From the NCBI RefSeq assembly GCF_026210795.1, contig NC_089431.1, forward strand, positions 992,001-1,056,000: 64,000 nucleotides of DNA, given 5' to 3'. This document shows, one piece after another, positions 1 to 11,950 of this stretch (positions are counted from its first letter, which is position 1; every line of letters starts with the position of its first letter). The stretch is from Rhizophagus irregularis. Taxonomy: Eukaryota; Glomeromycota; Glomeromycetes; Glomerales; Glomeraceae. The notes below the pieces were generated by a model that saw nothing but the letters and a program-made list of their open reading frames with translations, was not told the origin of the DNA and searched no databases. A program made the translations under genes and the position numbers.

Positions 1-620
1 GCTCAAATCTCGAAACCCTTGATATCATATAAAATGACTAGTACGATATTATACAAACTTTTTTAAAGTATTATATAATTATTATATATTTTATATTTTA
101 TTCCAAGTTGGAAGAATAAATTTATTATTTATTATAAAAATATTTTTATTTTATGAGAGTAACGTTCGTTACCTACAGTATAATAAATAGTTTTTTCGTT
201 TCGATTAAAAATAATTTTTTCATTTATATAATGAAATAATAGCATTTAGTATATAAAAAATACAAATGTTCTTGTTTTTTTTGTAATTTAGTTATTATAT
301 TTTGATCTGATAGTCATTGAATAGCGTGATCTATATACAATTCAATTGTAAATCAATTAAATTAGGCATTGCATTTTTAATTCTGCCCAAAATTCTACTC
401 TAATTCTAGTAAGTTGACATTCACCAGCGGTGATATTTAGCAATACTTAATTAAATTAGTGTAAGAGAATTTTATTAAGACAAAATTCTTTAAAAATTCT
501 TAACTGAACCAAATTTCGATCAATTTATTATTTTTGTCGTGATCATATACAGTATTTTATTAAATTTATTATATTGGAAAGAGATAAAAGAAAATTATAA
601 GATGATAAATGAACTAATAT
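1..620. repeat. dispersed repeat R1, copy 1 (cut by window start)
   Basis: This stretch is a diverged direct copy of 6752-7540. Both share the block around TTGATATCATATAAAATGAC, the run of TATTATAAAAATAT, the segment AATTTCGATCAATTTATTAT and the end GAAAATTATAAGATGATAAA. It has no coding content. At 229-237 it keeps a single TAATGAAAT where copy 2 carries a 245-bp insertion. It is not an LTR pair: no TG...CA ends were seen. Confidence 0.75.
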
Positions 621-1311
621 TTTTCTCGGATATGATTGTAAATTTCTGTTTCATAAAAGAAAATTTTTTTTAACTCGTACCTCAAAATAAATTAAGCAAA
701 GTCTAGATAACTTAAGAAGAAACAAAAAAATATTTTATTTAATATTTATTCAAATAAAAAAACTAATAATAAATATATAAAAATAAATCACTTTTAAATA
801 TAAAAATAATAGATTTAAAATTATGTTTGTTTACTACAACTAATTTTGAAGTAGTTTTCTTAATGCTTAATAGATCAGCTACTAACCCAAGTAACATTTT
901 TTGTCATCATATCAGAAATTCTATTTATCAAACATTTCGCTTTCTAACGTTTCTAACGTTTTGTAATCAAAGTTGAGCGTCTCTTTTTAACATTTTAACA
1001 CAATCCCAATAAATAATATAATTTCTAATATATACATTTTTTCGCTTATTTAATCCTGACAAAAAATTTCCACTAAGTTATAATACTAAAGTAAATAAAA
1101 TATAAACTAAGTTAATAAAAATTTTACTTTTAAATTTATTAAATAATATTCTGACTATTCCCAAAAAAAACCTACTATAATTTAAGATTAATCATTCAAA
1201 TTACTATCATCTTCTTGATTAATTTCGTTGAGATCTATTATTAAAATAATTAAATAAAATTAGACGAATAAAATAATAAATTACTTCAAATAAATTATTT
1301 TACCTGATTTA
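621..1311. other. AT-rich spacer downstream of kinase A
   Basis: No gene is seen. Positions 1060-1260 resemble the 3' flanks of kinase C (12770-12910) and the relic at 25.9-26.35 kb. At 1200-1240 the minus strand could encode an acidic tail (DLNEINQEDDSNLND) that would follow the kinase in another frame. It is probably the former last exon, now out of frame. Confidence 0.5.
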
Positions 1312-3055
1312 CTAAATTTTACAATCAAAACATTCTGAAACTATAAATTAAACAATAACATAGTGTTAGAATAAAATGTAAATTTATAATTAATATTAAT
1401 AATAATTATACTTACTTATATTTGCTGATACTGATGGAATATCATCTATTATTAAAAAAAATTGATATCGTTAAAACTCGAATAAGATTTTTTCATAATT
1501 AAAATTAAAAATAAAATTTACCCGAATTAACTTGAAATGATGATAAATCCGATGAGTTTACAGGTTCTGGAAGATTTTTGAAACTTAAAAATCTACTTGT
1601 GTATACTGCTTGAGGATGAGTTTTAATACTTTCAGACTTATTGTCATTCGATCTGTTTTTCAATGTTTTTTCTCTAATTTTTCTATTATATTTATCCATT
1701 TGAGTACGAATTTCACTACTGAGTTTCTCGTCTTCTTTATCCCATTTTTTTAATATTTGATACAATTCTTTAGCAGATGGTCTATTTTCTGTTTTAGCAT
1801 CCCAACATTTCATAATTAAATCTACAAGAAATTTTGGAATATCTTCAGAAATTTTTGGTCTTAGTCCTTTACATATTTTAACAGCTAAAATATGATCATG
1901 AGGAATATCATTAAAAGGAATTTCTTCAGAAAGAAACTCATTCATAATTATTCCAAATGAATAAATATCAGCTGCTTTTGTATATTGATGCCCACGTAAA
2001 ACTTCTGGTGCCATATAAGGTAATACTCCATAAACTCCTTCTTTTTTATCAGATTTCTCTTTATTATTTGCTGGTTGACACATTCCTAAATCACTTATAA
2101 ACATAGCCAAACCCAGCAATATATTGCCTGAATGAAAATCTTTATGTACTTTTTCAGCATTATGGATACTTAACAGTCCATTTGCAATTTCTGACAATCT
2201 ATAAAGTTTTATATTATCATCAAAATTATTTAAATATAAATTTCTTAAATTTCCGTTTTCACAATATTCTAAAACCATCATATAATCTTTCGTATTTGGA
2301 TCTTGTGATATTCCAAAGCAGTAAACAATATTCCGAATATAAATTTGAAGATAAGATTTGATCTAATATTTTTAAAAAAAAATTACAATGACAATTTGTA
2401 TATACGCAGGATAATTTTTATTTAATTACCTCATTTATAAAGTCAGTACAAATTTCGGAAGAATTATCCAAACTTTTTAATGCAATTTTACGATTTATGT
2501 CTCTTTTCCATTTTTGATTTTTAATGTCCCAATACCAAATATATCCTTCAGGCCATTCAGCTGAATAAATTTTACCAAAGCCTCCTCTGGTAATATAAGT
2601 AACATTTTGTAAATTCTCAAAAGGTATCCATTCAAGGCATGTTTTATAATGTACAGCATTAAGTTGTGAATATTGTATTAATTCATCAATATCTTTATTT
2701 CCACTAGTCCAATTTTTAAAATTTTTTTTAAATCTTTTTGCATTACAAGGTTGACTCCAGTACCATCCTGTGCCAGGTTCATTACATTCTCCACATATAC
2801 CATATGCTTCTTTTCTTTTTTCTATTTCATTTATGTAGATTACTCTATCATCAATCTCTTTTGATTTGGTAGAAGAATCAATAGAAGAAATTGTAACATG
2901 AGTCTAAATAAGTAATCAAAATATATATGTTAATTAAATAATATTATTTATAATGAATTATAAATTGCGATTGCATTTACATGATAATTATTTGAATTAA
3001 CATAATTCCATAAATTTCTTGGCTTTTTTTTGAATATCTTTTTTAACAATTCCAT
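1312..3055 (-). CDS. protein kinase with N-terminal zinc-ribbon-like region (kinase A)
   Basis: Five exons are read on the minus strand: 3055-2981, 2903-2430, 2362-1522, 1445-1416 and 1340-1312. All introns are GT...AG and in phase, giving about 482 residues. Visible parts are a CGEC...WSQPC zinc-ribbon-like segment (residues about 62-78, third Cys replaced by Ser), a glycine loop RGGFGKIYSAEW (about 131), the lysine in IALKSL (about 168), a catalytic loop VHKDFHSGNIL (about 256), DLG in place of DFG, and PYMAPEVL. The catalytic loop has HKD rather than HRD. The start is the ATG of MELLKKIF, shared with copy D. After the kinase come a charged linker and a THPQAVYTSR block found in all copies. 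The C-terminus SECFDCKI is shortened by a +1 shift compared with copy B. It is the only copy here with an uninterrupted domain, so it is probably functional. Substrate unknown. Confidence 0.85.
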
Positions 3056-3805
3056 ACTTATCAATTACAAAATAAATGTGTTAATTACAGTAATTTTAGT
3101 TACGTGTGTATTACTGTTATTTTTTTACTTTATACAAAATATGAAATTATTAAACCAAGTTTAGTGAACTGTAAAGTCATTTTATTTACGGAGCCCGAAG
3201 TATGCAAAAATATGCATGTATCGTGCGCACCTGAAGCTAAAATCCATACCAATTAGAATCAACAATTTTGTCAGCCACACATTTTTATCCTAATCGAATC
3301 ATTGTGAAATTATTTAGATAAATAATAATAAAAATTAATCATGATGGTAAGATGGTAAGATTTTTTTGAAAACAAATATAAATTTGGAATCTAATTTGCT
3401 GATCAGAGTAGATTTGGTATGAAAATTTGTTGATCTTATTTTCGTTTGATCTACTTTGTCATTATCAAAATATGGGCATGATCTGCACAATTTTTTTTTT
3501 TCCGAAGTAGGACAGACAGGACGAAACTCTTAAACCAACAATTTTGTGATTATCCAACTCCCCATGAAAAAGAACACTTGTTAAATTATACAATTTACAA
3601 ATTGAAGAACATATGGAAACTGGTATTATTATATCTTTAATTACATAAATTTTATTAATAGATAATTCAATATTAAAAGTTTAATGTGTCATAGTTGATT
3701 AATTTCTTTTAATATTAAAAATCCGGTATTAAAAACTTTAATTAATAAATATTAAAATAGAAATACTATAGAAATAAATAGTAATTATTATAAGAAAAAA
3801 TGTAT
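3056..3805. other. intergenic, no gene seen
   Basis: AT-rich spacer upstream of kinase A. Positions 3285-3320 match the flank of the hAT-type MITE near kinase C (14755-14790) but lack the insertion. The upstream regions of kinases A and C are therefore homologous, and this is the empty site. Nothing else is recognised. Confidence 0.6.
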
Positions 3806-4050
3806 TTGTAACAGCCTGTTACATATCTTATTTGTAACATCCTTTTTTTATTTTTTTTTAATAATAAATTTAATATGTGTTTTACAAATAAAATTTTTAT
3901 ATGCAAAATTTAATTTGGAAAACTTTTACTTAATGTATTTAAGACAGTTTCATAGACAAAATTTTAAGTTATAAGCAGCATTGCAGAAACTTCATATTTT
4001 TAAACAACGTTGACACTGCGCCAAAATCACGTGATTCATCCGTCGTTATT

Positions 4051-4301
4051 ATCTACCCCAGTATCGCCAGAAAATTTTTTCACCCCCACGTGACTTTGGC
4101 CGGCATTATGAGATTTGGCTGGAATTAAGAAATTAACCATGTGTCGAATAACGTGTGACGACTAGGATTTTAGACACCGAAAAAAATCTAAGTCCCCAGA
4201 ATACTTATAAAAAATGAGAAAGTGGAGGGATGTGACCCGGGTGACAAATTATTTAGGGTCACGTGGGGGTGAAAAAATTTTCTGGCGATACTGGGGAAGA
4301 T
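4051..4301. mobile_element. Mutator-like MITE, 251 bp
   Basis: Inverted ends of 44 bp with one mismatch start ATCTACCCCAGTATCGCC (left) and ATCTTCCCCAGTATCGCC (right, reverse complement). They run to CACCCCCACGTGAC, and 39 bp of each end match perfectly. A 9-bp target duplication GTCGTTATT lies at 4042-4050 and 4302-4310. Long TIRs with a 9-bp duplication are the Mutator signature (established knowledge). No coding capacity. Confidence 0.9.
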
Positions 4302-4689
4302 GTCGTTATTGAACGTCATACAACACGTTGCAAAAGTGAGAAAATGTATCGCCACTACGCTTTTTTAATTTACCATAAAAACGATTTCACTGCACCTATT
4401 TTACTACTGTAAACATATAGTCAAAACGTAGTAATTTATTTTTTACAACGTTTGTAAACACACTTTATTTGCACATATATTTAATAAAGCAAACAATGTT
4501 ATATATTACATATTACGCTAGCTAACTATTAAATTATTCATTATTAAGTATTGATAATATAATTCTTTATATAAAATGTATAAAAGTATCTGAAAATAAA
4601 ATTATTTGATAAACATGTTTTGCTATAGTAATTTGAAAAAAATCTAAAAAAATGAAACTTTTCCTTAAAACGAAATAATCCCATGAACT

Positions 4690-5560
4690 CCAAAAAACAA
4701 TCTGTCCGCCGAGATCTAAGAAAAAAATAAAAGAAACATTAAATGTTTCTAATTAAAGAAAACAAAAAAAGTAAGTTTCGCGTAGAAATTTACCGTCTCC
4801 AATCTCCAGGTACCCAATCAAAGCCTTTCTATAACTACAAAAAAAAAGTAAAAAATAAGGATGTTTCCAATACTAAGAAAAAGGTAAATTCCATTACGAA
4901 ACTTACCATTTCAAGATTCCAATACCTATTCTGCTATTCGAAACTTATAAGTAAAACAAGTAAAATAACTTTTCGTGATGAGGGAGCACTTTAAATTCTT
5001 GTATTCGCTCTTCTGTATCCAGTATCAAAGTCAAATTTTCATTTTGATTCATTATATGCCAATAGTAATACTTCAAAAGGTCTGGACATCTGAAAGAGAA
5101 GTATTGAAACATAAAACCTAAAAAAAGAAAAGAACATGACTGTTTAAAAAAAGAAAAAAGAAGATGAAACGTTAGTTAAACGTTTCGTTAAATAAAAATG
5201 AAAAAATTTAATTCGAAAGAACTTAAAAAGGAAAAAATCTAACCTTTGAAAATTTCACACATCCAAAGGCCTGACCTGTCTAAAAACAGAAAGAAAATGA
5301 AACAATAGTTAACATCTTATCAAAATAAAAAAATTTAATTCAGAAGAATTTAAAAAAGTAAAAAGAAATCAACCATTGGAAATTTCATGCGTCCAAAGGC
5401 CTGATCGTCTAAAAAAAGAAAGAAACAAGAAAATAAAATTTTAGTTAACCGCCAGTCAACGTTTTGTCAAATAAAAAAAATGAAAGAAAAAAATTTAACT
5501 TACCACAAGAACCGCCTAAAAAGAGAAAGAAATGAATTGTTAAGAACCATTTGTTAAAAG
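4690..5560 (-). repeat. intron-like module array (minus strand)
   Basis: Read on the minus strand, short exon-like segments sit between pyrimidine tracts ending in AG and GT-type donors. One example is the segment ending CTGGAGATTGGAGACG before gtaaatttc; another is ACAGGTCAGGCCTTTGG...TTTCAAAG before gttag. The palindrome AACGAAACGTTTAACTAACG at about 5170-5200 matches the class seen at 58-60 kb. Short open frames here are not convincing proteins. Confidence 0.6.
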
Positions 5561-5676
5561 ATGGAAGAAATAAATAAGAAACTTTACCAAAATGTCTCCC
5601 AAAATAACTTGAAAGAACCATCTAAAGAAAGAAAAAAAAGAAAAAATAAAGATGAAAAAAAAGAAAAAAATCTTAC

Positions 5677-5822
5677 TGGAATTCTGATATCCCTTCCTTT
5701 ACCAATTTCTTCTTCATCGATTATAAATTCATCATATTTAAAATAACGAATATACTCATTCTCTAGCTTTTTTTCAATCCATTTTTTTACCGAAGTTATT
5801 TTGTCATTTAAGTTATAATATA
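5677..5822 (-). pseudogene. isolated exon of another protein kinase (start of the domain)
   Basis: On the minus strand an uninterrupted frame of about 48 codons reads through VKKWIEKKLENEYIRYF, KYDEFIIDEEEIGKG, then RDIRIP. This is the usual lead-in to a fungal TKL-type kinase domain, ending at the first glycines of the glycine loop. It begins after an AG and stops at CCA|gtaaga, a good donor followed by a pyrimidine-rich stretch. No further kinase exons follow. It differs from the zinc-ribbon kinases A-D. It lies inside the 3806-6692 element, so it looks captured rather than resident. Confidence 0.6.
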
Positions 5823-5934
5823 CTTTTTTTTTAAAAAAAAATCGTTACGAACTCTTAATTTTCATTGCATAATGCAATGATTTTTGTCTAATAAAGAAAA
5901 ATATCAAAATGTTGCTAAATGTTCCGCTAAGATT

Positions 5935-6020
5935 TTTATTAAAGAGAGTGAAACAAGAGGAAGAGAAAAAGAGAGGAAGGGAAAGGGTGAGACTGTGAGA
6001 AAGGAAAAAAGTTTGTTAAG
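5935..6020. repeat. purine-rich low-complexity tract
   Basis: The plus strand is almost pure A/G (GAGAGGAAGGGAAAGGG type), so the minus strand is pyrimidine-rich. It lies upstream of the minus-strand array in the same element, as the pyrimidine tracts do at 25 kb and 38 kb. Confidence 0.7.
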
Positions 6021-6751
6021 GTTTAAAAAAAAAACGTGGCTGATCTGTTAAAATTGTCACGTTAATCACGTGATACATAATTTCATATAAATAAGGGCTT
6101 TCCCCGAAATTTGATTTTTTTTTTCCTGCTTAACATAATTAGGAAATATAAAATAATAAAAAAAATGAATGGCATTCAGAAATATTCTAAGCAATTATTA
6201 TTAAATTTTTTTCTTACATTAGCTGATACTTAAGTATAAATATCTGCGCATAAAAACAATTTAATTATTTCAGTATAACATAGTATCATCATCGTTACTA
6301 TGCAATTATAAGCATTGTAATCGCATTTTCAACATCAATATTATGAAAATGAAAAAAATAATACTTAAAAAATTTTAATATAAAAAAAGCCATATTTATG
6401 ATACAGTCACAATGTATCAAACAACGCAATTACAGTATTGTAGATGTATTGCAATTTCGTATTAACATACAATGCATTGTTACGTTACTAAAATAATAAC
6501 GTGATACTATAGTGAAAGCGATGTCATAAAATCACAGGTTTCAGCAATGAGTTTCTTGAAATTTTTTAAAAAATTCTTTTGTCTTAGTTACACGACTGAT
6601 CTTTTGTTTTTGTTTACATTACGCCTGATCTTAAATTTTAATTGGATAAAATTGGGGTTGTTACAAATAAGACGCGTAACAGGCTGTTACAATTAGATTT
6701 ATCCTTATTATAATTTTGCCATGTTTCCAGATGTAATGTTTTCTAGAAAAA

Positions 6752-7545
6752 AATCTCAAATCCTAAACTCTTGATATCATATAAAATGACTAAGTACGAT
6801 ATTATAATTTATTATACAAACTTTTTTAAAGTATTATATATTATATATTATATTTTGGAAGATTAAATTTATTATTTATTATAAAAATATCTTTATTTTA
6901 TGAAAGTAACGCTCGTTACCTATAGTATAAAAAATAGTTTTTTTCATTTCGATTAAAAATAATGTGGTTTTCATTTATACAGTATAATTAAATGGGATTA
7001 AAATTTGAACGCACCTGCGCTTTGAACACACCCTTTTTTGTAATGCTGATCATTTTATCACGTGATACCGGAGAATTTCTGATTTTTTTGAATAAACGCT
7101 ATACCTTATACACTTATAAATAAACTCACGTTATATGTGTATTTTTGCCTTCTCTACAACTTTACTTACTATGGCAAAAAAGGGTTTAAAACTTCATTTT
7201 TGACTTATACCATGGGGGTGCGTTTAAATTTTAAACACTAATTAAATAGTAGCGTTTATATAAAAAATACAAACGTCCTTGTTTTATTTATAGTTTAGTT
7301 ACGATAGTCCTTGAATAACGTGATCTAGTATATGCAATTCACTACTTTACTTTCGTTAGTAAACTGGTTAGCAATCAATTAAATTAGTGCAGGAGAATTT
7401 TTATTAAGACAAACATTCTTTAAAAATTCTTAGCTGAACCGAATTTCGATCAATTTATTATTTTTGTCCTTCAAGATTGTGAACATTACTTATTATTATA
7501 TTGGAAAGAAATAAAAGAAAATTATAAGATGATAAATGCCGTGAG
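6752..7545. repeat. dispersed repeat R1, copy 2
   Basis: Direct copy of 1-620 (see that entry) with a 245-bp element inserted at 6994. Similarity ends near GATGATAAATG at about 7537. No gene. Confidence 0.75.
6994..7238. mobile_element. Mutator-like MITE, 245 bp, with 9-bp TSD
   Basis: Left end GGGATTAAAATTTGAACGCA, right end (reverse complement) GTGTTTAAAATTTAAACGCA. The perfect direct repeat TAATTAAAT flanks it at 6985-6993 and 7239-7247. Repeat copy 1 has one TAATGAAAT (229-237) at the matching place, so the empty site is in this window. It contains ATCACGTGAT at 7057. No coding capacity. Confidence 0.88.
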
Positions 7546-9216
7546 TTCGGCCAGCATTAGGTTAATTGATCTAAATATTCTAAATTTACTAACAAGCCTA
7601 TTGATTAATAAAATTAGTTTTTCTTTGAAATAATTTTTACTTTAAAAAGAATTAATTTCATTCATTTTCTGTTATAATATAATCTGAAATGCGCATCAAA
7701 TAACATAATTATTATATGAATCACATGAGCTACGAATATTAAAAAACGATCACTTATTATTAAATATGAACAAACTCTTGAGGTGTTGCACCTCTTTCTC
7801 TTAGATTGATATGAGGTTTATAATATCAAAAATTCCTATTGCTATCATGTACGGTAACTAATACATAATATATACTATGATACTGCTAGTATCCAATGTA
7901 ATGTTCTCAATTTTCACATCCACTGAATTTAGTAAACCTATGATCTTGTTATACATAATTACTGTATATACAGTATATATATCACACTTTTCCTATGATA
8001 AAGAATTATTCACTAATGATGATGATTGCTATAAAGTATAAATAATATTGTTGTTGTTATTTACAGATTAAAGAATATCCGTTTTCTAAATGCCTATCTC
8101 TATTCAAAAAAATTTTTTTTTTTTGATAATAAATAAAATAAAGTTGATATCTATAGTACCTTTATTATGTTTAACGCAAAAGCAAATGTGATGGAATGAT
8201 TTGAATGGAAGTAGCTGGTATTTTATAATCATTGATAGAATAAGGTGAATTAACCGTAAATTCTTTAAACTATCGATTTAAGATTTATATTACGGGATAA
8301 AAATCAATTAGGCCAATTGCGGAAATCAAGGTGAAGAAAAAATAACATGATCACTTATTATCGCTTATATACATAATAGAGCATCGTGTAATTAATTACA
8401 TCATTTTCATCTCAAAAAAAAAAAAAATGAATTTGAGTAACTTGATCAACTACCTTAAGTTCTTAATAGGCTGTGTTTTTAATAGTTTCTGATTATTATT
8501 TTTTACAATCTGTTACAATCATCAGTACTACTTTTTAGATCATAGCTCAGTTATTTGTTCAAATAATAAAATGTAGACTTAATAATTGTATGGCTAATAA
8601 TTAACTATGAAATTATTGAATATTTGAATCCATTATAACATTCCAAATTATAATATATGTAATATTGCATCAAAGATTCCTTGTTTTATTATTTATTTAT
8701 TTCACTTCAGAAGGGCCATCAGTTATATTAAGAATCCCATTAATATAAAATGGCTTTTTCTTCCTTTAAATTTAACTATTAAAAGTAAACTCGCTGTTTA
8801 AAACATCAATAAGTGATAAAAATTTTAAATATAAATAATAAATAAAAAAGGTATTAAAATAAATTTATTGATCATTTAAATACTTTAGGACAAACCAACC
8901 AAACATTTATTATGCATAATAATTAATATGATTTTATAAATACATTGAGTGGAATATTTACAGTTGCAAATATCACAGTTTTACATTCAAACGATCAAAT
9001 AATAATCATCAAATAAGCATAATAAAAAATTTAAAATCTTTATTTATACAGAATATTCTTAAATATAAAATCCAATAAATCTATATATACTATAATATAC
9101 TACGTAGAAAAAAACTAAGATAAAAATTTATAAAGTATAAATGAAAGTAGAATAGAAGTAAAACTAACTTCAACACTCAAACCAGTAATTTACTCTAACT
9201 TTCACATATAAGAAAT
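7546..9216. other. intergenic, no gene seen
   Basis: About 1.7 kb of AT-rich DNA with many stops in all frames. It has only short A runs and TA-rich stretches (7970-7985). Nothing recognisable in either strand. Confidence 0.6.
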
Positions 9217-11325
9217 TTACTTATTACTATGTTCACTATCTTGACAAATTTCATTTAGTTCTATAAAAAAAATAGATTGGATAAATTAGAAAGGAAATAT
9301 TAGTAAAATTACAAATAGATAATAACTTACCCAGTTCACTTAATTGAACATCTAAGCATTCTGAAACTGCATATTATGTATTCATGGTATTTAAATGTTA
9401 ACAATAATATGAATAAATAATTATAATAATTGATAATAATTAAGAGAATACTTACGTGGATTTGTTGATGTTGATTGAGTAGTATAATTAGCATCTATTA
9501 AAAATAAAATAACATTAATAATGTAAAATGGACTATATGATAAAGCAAAATTAAAATTTAATTACCTAAACTGAATTGAAAAGATGATAAATCTGAAGAA
9601 TTTACTGGTTTTGGAAGATTTTTGAAATTTAAAAGTCTACTAGTATAAATTGCTTGTGGATGTGTTTTGAAGTTTTTGGATTTATCTTCATTTGATCTGT
9701 TTCTGAATTTTTCTTCTCTAATTTTATCACATTCTTTTATTTGAGACCAAATTTCACTATTATCTTTATTATCTTCATGATCTTCATGATCTTCATGATT
9801 ATCTTCAATATCTTCAATCTCATCATACCATTTCTTTAATACTTGATACAATTCTTTAGTGGTTGGTCTATTTTTTATTTCAGCATCCCAACATTTTATT
9901 ATCAAATCTGCAAGTAACTTTGGCACGTCTTTAGAAATTGTTTGTCTAAGTCCTTTACAAATTTTAATGGCTAAAAATTCATCATGAGGAATATCATTAA
10001 AAGGAATTTCTTCAGAAAGAAATTCGTTCATTATTATTCCAAATGAGTAAATATCTGCTGCTTTTGTATATTGGTATCCACGTAAAACTTCTGGTGCCAT
10101 ATATGGTAATACTCCATAAATTCCTTCTTCTTTAACTTTTTGCTTATTTGCTGGTTGACACATTCCTAAATCACTTATAAATGGAAGAGAATCCTCATCA
10201 TGCAATATATTACCTGAATGAAAATCTTTGTGAACTTTTTCAGCATTATGAATATCTAAAAGTCCTCTTGCAATTTGTTGTAATTGATCAATTTTTGATT
10301 TATAATTAATATAATTATTTGATTTATTTAAATAATTTCTCAAATTTCCATTTTCACAATAAATTAAAACCATCATATACTCTTTATTATTTGGATCTTG
10401 AGTAATTCCATAACATCGAACAATATCAACAAGATAAATCTGAAGATGAGATTTAATCTAATTATCATCAAAAAGGAAAACTTTTATTAATAAATAAATG
10501 CAAATAACAATGATCCTTATATTTATATATGTTGTAAGTGGAAACGGAATCTATGTGGATTCTGAATCCACATATGTGGATATGGGATGTTGACCAGAAT
10601 TAAAGCATAGTACCAGACTAGGATTTCGTAATGCTGACCAAGATCCGGTATTCAGAAACCACATACAACATATACAGTAGTTTAAGACAAAGTAAGTTAA
10701 ATTATCTCATTTAAAAAATCTGAACATATATCAGAAGAATTATTCAAACTTTTTAATGCATATTTATCTAAATATTTGTATCTATGCCATTTTTGATTTT
10801 CAATATCCCAATAATCAATATATCCTTCAAGCCATTCAGCTGAATAAATCTTACCAAAACCACCTTCTGTAATATAAGCGATATTTTGAAATTTTTCAAA
10901 AGGTATCCATTCAAGACATTTAAAATAATGTACAGCATTAAGTTGTGATTATTGTATAAATTCATCAATATCTTTATTTCCACTAGTCCAATTTTTAAAA
11001 TTATTTTTAAATCTTTTAGCATTACAAGATTGACACCATTGATATCCTGTGTCAGGTTCTTTACATTCTCCACATATTCCATATGCTTGTTTTCTTTTTT
11101 CTAAATCTTCTATATAAACTACTCTTTCATCTACATTTTCTGATTTAGTAGTTGAATCAATAGTAGAAATTGTAACATGGTACTATTAATAGACAAAAAA
11201 TTATTAATATTTTTAACTACAAAAATTCAATAAAATAATTATAATTATTAAAATTATTAAATTGCTATTACCTGATATCTATCAAAATCAATTTCCTCCC
11301 ATAAATTTTTTGGCTTTTCATACAT
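9217..11325 (-). pseudogene. zinc-ribbon protein kinase, broken (kinase B)
   Basis: Six exons can be traced: 11325-11272, 11182-10706, 10457-9566, 9494-9456, 9366-9331 and 9260-9217. The protein would be about 513 residues with CGEC...WCQSC, EGGFGKIYSAEW, YALKSL, VHKDFHSGNIL, DLG and APE all present. Two faults are visible. TAA at 10949-10951 replaces the Tyr/His codon before SQLNA, and the exon 2 donor is GAG|at instead of GAG|gt. Intron 2 also carries a 149-bp MITE. The tail exons are intact and longer than in A, C and D (SECLDVQLSELELNEI, then CQDSEHSNK), so B represents the older tail. A run of EDHEDHED repeats lies in the linker. Either a recent pseudogene or, less likely, two sequence errors. 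Confidence 0.8.
10526..10674. mobile_element. MITE-like inverted repeat, 149 bp, in intron 2 of kinase B
   Basis: Left end TATATGTTGTAAGTGG, right end (reverse complement) TATATGTTGTATGTGG. An inner palindrome GTGGATTC...GAATCCAC follows. Kinases A and D have short introns at this place without it. A TA target is possible but cannot be proven in this TA-rich context. Confidence 0.65.
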
Positions 11326-11528
11326 ATTAATTATTTTGAGTTGTGGATTATAAATTTAATTTTAGTTTTATAATTCACTACGTTACTCGAAATAAATTCC
11401 AGAATTATTATAGGCAAAAGAAAAAAATTATTAATTGAATGAAGTTCAATAAATTGCGCACTTTTATATTATTTATTTGTATTATTGTTTGTACTACTAT
11501 TTATATACAAAAATTAGAGAGCATAGTA

Positions 11529-11698
11529 AACATGTAGTGTATGGAAACCTTTGTATGTAAGTATGGTAAAACATCACGCACTTATGGTCACGTGACCCTT
11601 TATATACACAATAGAACGGTCTAGGTCTTTCCTTATTTGGTAATAAACAATGTAGATCTGTATGGAACGTGCGTGATATTTTACTTACACTACATGTT
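11529..11698. mobile_element. MITE-like inverted repeat, 170 bp
   Basis: Both ends read AACATGTAGTGTA inward, followed by a second matching block ATCACGCAC (about 11573 and, inverted, about 11670). It contains GTCACGTGAC. No target duplication could be fixed. No coding content. Confidence 0.6.
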
Positions 11699-11950
11699 AT
11701 CGTATCGTAACACCCCAAAAGAGTAAAAGTACAATTTTTGTGACAAAAAAAATTCGTAAGCAGTTGCTGATCAACATAAAAAGACTTAAAATGCGAAGTA
11801 AAATTATTTTTTATCTGAACTTATTTTTTTCGGTAATGTACATCTTTTTTCTGTATTACCATTCTACTAAGGCGTAATATTAACAAATTCATTTCTATAA
11901 TAAAAAATATTAACAAAAAGACATCTAATTTTACTAATTATTTTTAAGAG

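Larger units (their letters stand above)
3806..6692. mobile_element. 2.9 kb element with TIRs, carrying a minus-strand intron-like array and a kinase exon
   Basis: The ends are inverted repeats of about 35 bp: 3806 onward reads TTGTAACAGCCTGTTAC, then TCTTATTTGTAACA with a few differences, and its reverse complement ends at 6692. TTGTAACA occurs twice in each end. Inside are a Mutator-type MITE (4051-4301), intron-like modules on the minus strand (4690-5560), an open kinase exon (5677-5822) and a purine-rich stretch (5935-6020). No transposase is present, so it is non-autonomous. No clean target duplication was found; the superfamily is not assigned. Confidence 0.6.

Noticed and set aside
4743-5746. 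Plus-strand Lys-rich proteins
   Set aside because: Complement of the minus-strand intron-like array and of the captured kinase exon.
1-7545. R1 repeats as LTRs of a retrotransposon
   Set aside because: The copies are direct and about 6.8 kb apart, but there are no TG...CA ends, primer-binding site or gag/pol genes between them.
10768-11082. Separate protein MEYVENVKNLTQD...
   Set aside because: It is a shifted frame of kinase B exon 2.
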